From Magicicada septendecula (taxonomy: Eukaryota; Arthropoda; Insecta; Hemiptera; Cicadidae), in assembly GCA_034769895.1 (NCBI GenBank), contig CM068372.1:383055910-383119909 (forward strand): a stretch of DNA of 64,000 bases, written 5' to 3'. Positions within the stretch are counted from its first letter, which is position 1, and each line of letters begins with the position of its first letter. The position numbers were made by a program, and so were the translations under genes. This document shows, one piece after another, positions 61,799-64,000 of this stretch. The notes under the pieces are model-generated. The model made no database searches and was not told where the DNA came from. It saw nothing but the letters and a program-made list of their open reading frames with translations.

Positions 61799-64000
61799 TA
61801 AGACATTTGTATACACTCCAATTAAGGGTGAAATGACGAATATTATTCTTTATTATTTGTTACATTTTTTCAAGTGTAATAATAATAATAATAATAATAA
61901 TAAATTATAATAAATTTATTAAATTTTTTTTTGTTACCAAGCGGAGGAATAATGCGACAGTACAAATAAGTGATGTACTGAGCATTGAATATAAAAATTT
62001 AAATTTACCTAATAAACTGTAAATAATTAATAATATATTAGAAATAAGCATGTCAGGGATTGCAAGCTTGGCTCAGACAAAAATATGAACAGGTGTTTCG
62101 ACCTGAATCAACGTGCACACACACACAAATGTAACTGAAAGTGTGTACACCAGTATTTTGCTAGTGTGTGTGAACGCAGGTCTATGCAGGCGAGTTTGCC
62201 ACCCCAAGATGAATAATTGCACAATTACTGTTTTTCTGTAATTATTCATAAACTATAATTAAGAATTAAAATCCAAAACCACAATATAATGTAATAAAAT
62301 TTACTAAATACTGTGTACGAAAACCACGCGAAAGTGCCACACCGTACGAGTGTAATAGTGAAATAACTGTGTACATCGAAAGGGTTAAGTTGCAATGTCC
62401 AAAATTACAGTGAACATGTGTTGTAAAAATAGGTATAAGATAAGTATAAGAGTATACTTACAGGACTCTGCAATTCGCAGAAAAATAAGAAATAGCGAAT
62501 TTGACAAAGAGTGGGGAACTGAATCCAGAGACAGTTTCTGACATGTCGATTTCGTACCACTGCAGGTGTCGACCAAGACATGGGTATAAATAGGACACAC
62601 AAGCTACAGTGGTTTTCTTTCTTAAATCATCCACGGTGCAGCGGGAGCTTATGCCCGTCCGCACGGCGTATTTATTTTTTTTTTTTGTAAATAGTTTAAA
62701 TTTTCCAGTTACATACAACTATGTAACTAAGTTGAAAAGACAATCATTTTTAAATAATAACAGCAGTACATAAGAAGAATTACATAAGAAGATCCATTGA
62801 CGTCAGAAACAGCACGAGGAGAGTTCCAGAGAGAGATACGACGCTGGACAAGAGGAGAGTTCCAGAGAGTGATACGACGCTGGACAAGAGGAGAAGAGAC
62901 ACAGCCGACGCTGGAGTGCGAGACGAGGACAACTACAGATGGATCAAAATGATCGAGTATGATTGACGACAATAAGGTGATAAACAACTTATTTATATCT
63001 TAATCATACAATGAACGCAAAGACAATTAAAGACATTTCTATTTTTTATTTAAAAATAAGAGCCAATGTTTCTTGTAAAGTAGAATTAAAATCATAGATG
63101 TTTTAGAAATACGATTAACGTAACAAGAGCTCAAATTAATATGAAATAAAATGAATACAAAGCATTTAAATGAAAACAATTAGTATTTGAGATAAAACAG
63201 TACTGAGAAACAAAAGATAAATTCAATAACTATTAATATTTTGAGTACATTACAATATATAAAAAGAGATTTAAATATTGATTTTTTGAAACACATTAAT
63301 TGACTGAGTAGTCTGAAAATGAGATTTTTCTTTAATACCGTAATTAGTAGAATAGAATATTTAGTCAGTAAGGATGTATACAGCATAAGCCTTACGGCAT
63401 AATAACAATTAATAACGAATGTTTTAAATCGAAGTCAGTGCCATGTGCACAATTTTTAATAATATCAAATAAATTTGAAATACCGTTACAAGTCACATAG
63501 AGTTCTTATTGCAGATACACCTGAAACCCAATTTAAATGTTATATTGTTGCATAATTTGTCAATCTTGAACGCGAGACCAGTCACGCTAAATTTGTGTAT
63601 ATGTATATGTATTTATGTATATGTATTGTTGCATATTTGGCTCCCAAAGAATGTGGGGCTATACAAATTAAAGTACATATAAAAATTCACACACATAAAT
63701 ACGTTGCATATATTTGGCGCTCCAAGATCGTGGGGCTCCGCAAACACAAATAGAAGTGTATTTGTATTTGAAAGTAATTTTAACAAAATAAAAATGTTAC
63801 ATATATTTGTCGCCCTGGACGTGGGGCACGACATGCCTAAATTTATGTAAAAAAAATTTTTTGTTACATAAATTGTAGCCCATGAACGTATGGCCCGATC
63901 CCCATCATTTAACTATTAAAATTTTTTATGTAGCTTAATGGTTGCTCTAAAATATAAGAGTGTGTTAAATAAAAAAAAATGTATTATATGTAATAATTAT
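61799..64000 (+). mobile_element. U13, partial unit (LTR-like block only)
   Basis: The window ends inside this LTR-like block, just before the candidate primer site. TATA box at 62585-62592, (AAT)8, two TATTTG repeats and the four main primer-site-like motifs are present. It is nearly identical to U12 over the visible part. Confidence 0.9.

Larger units (their letters stand above)
1..64000 (+). repeat. Tandem array of about 5.05 kb retroelement-derived units
   Basis: The same about 5.05 kb sequence recurs head to tail through the whole window. Successive integrase segments begin 5067, 5067, 5069, 5057, 5030, 5048, 5042, 5038, 5044, 5055, 5051 and 5037 bases apart. All units face the same way and there is no unrelated DNA between them. 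Twelve units are complete and both edges cut a unit, so the true array is longer. Period changes come partly from short-tract length variation, such as (AAT)n and TATTTG repeats. Order of parts, polypurine tract, tRNA-Lys-like primer site and the GPY integrase module place the source element among Ty3/Gypsy LTR retrotransposons. Low divergence between units shows recent amplification or homogenisation. Confidence 0.97.

Noticed and set aside
1-64000. CRISPR array or other prokaryotic repeat system
   Set aside because: The repeat unit is 5 kb, contains LTR-element parts, and lacks short repeats with unique spacers; context is eukaryotic.

Overview
The window is eukaryotic nuclear DNA, probably from an insect or another arthropod. 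It is A+T-rich, has no bacterial-style gene packing, and is made of Ty3/Gypsy-type LTR-retrotransposon sequence. No host gene, rRNA, tRNA or CRISPR array was recognised. The species cannot be told from this sequence.

All 64 kb is one head-to-tail tandem array, every unit on the + strand. There are twelve complete units (called U1-U12 here, counted from the base after the polypurine tract) of about 5.03-5.07 kb. A partial unit lies at each edge (U0, 1-1193; U13, 61799-64000), so the array runs off both ends. Each unit reads: a long LTR-like block of about 2.25 kb with a TATA box, an R-region hairpin, an (AAT)n tract and a run of primer-binding-site-like motifs; a short leader; an unrecognised reading frame in the gag position (up to 340 codons); a 0.7 kb A/T-rich spacer; an integrase core with its C-terminal GPY module (253 codons); and a polypurine tract that abuts the next LTR. 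No protease, reverse transcriptase, RNase H or env was seen in any unit. The amplified element was therefore already internally reduced, and all copies share that architecture.

With one LTR-like block per unit and no visible target-site duplications or flanking DNA between units, the unit has the topology of a one-LTR circle opened into a tandem array. It could equally come from unequal exchange between LTRs. Neighbouring units differ very little (about ten differences over 5,067 bp between the first two periods, by eye), and distant ones by roughly 1%. The array is therefore young although the element is a fossil. Shared markers group U1-U3, U4-U9 and U11-U13, with U10 a mosaic, as expected from local unequal exchange and gene conversion.

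The least expected signal is a cluster of degenerate motifs in each unit (U1: about 2943-3466). Each pairs a GTTGCATAT/GTTACATAT-like core with a sequence resembling a tRNA-Lys primer-binding site (TGGCGCCC...ACGTGGGGC). It could be a multiplied primer-binding-site region, an insulator-like array, or both. What the parts do today is inference: as a whole this looks like a retroelement-derived satellite.
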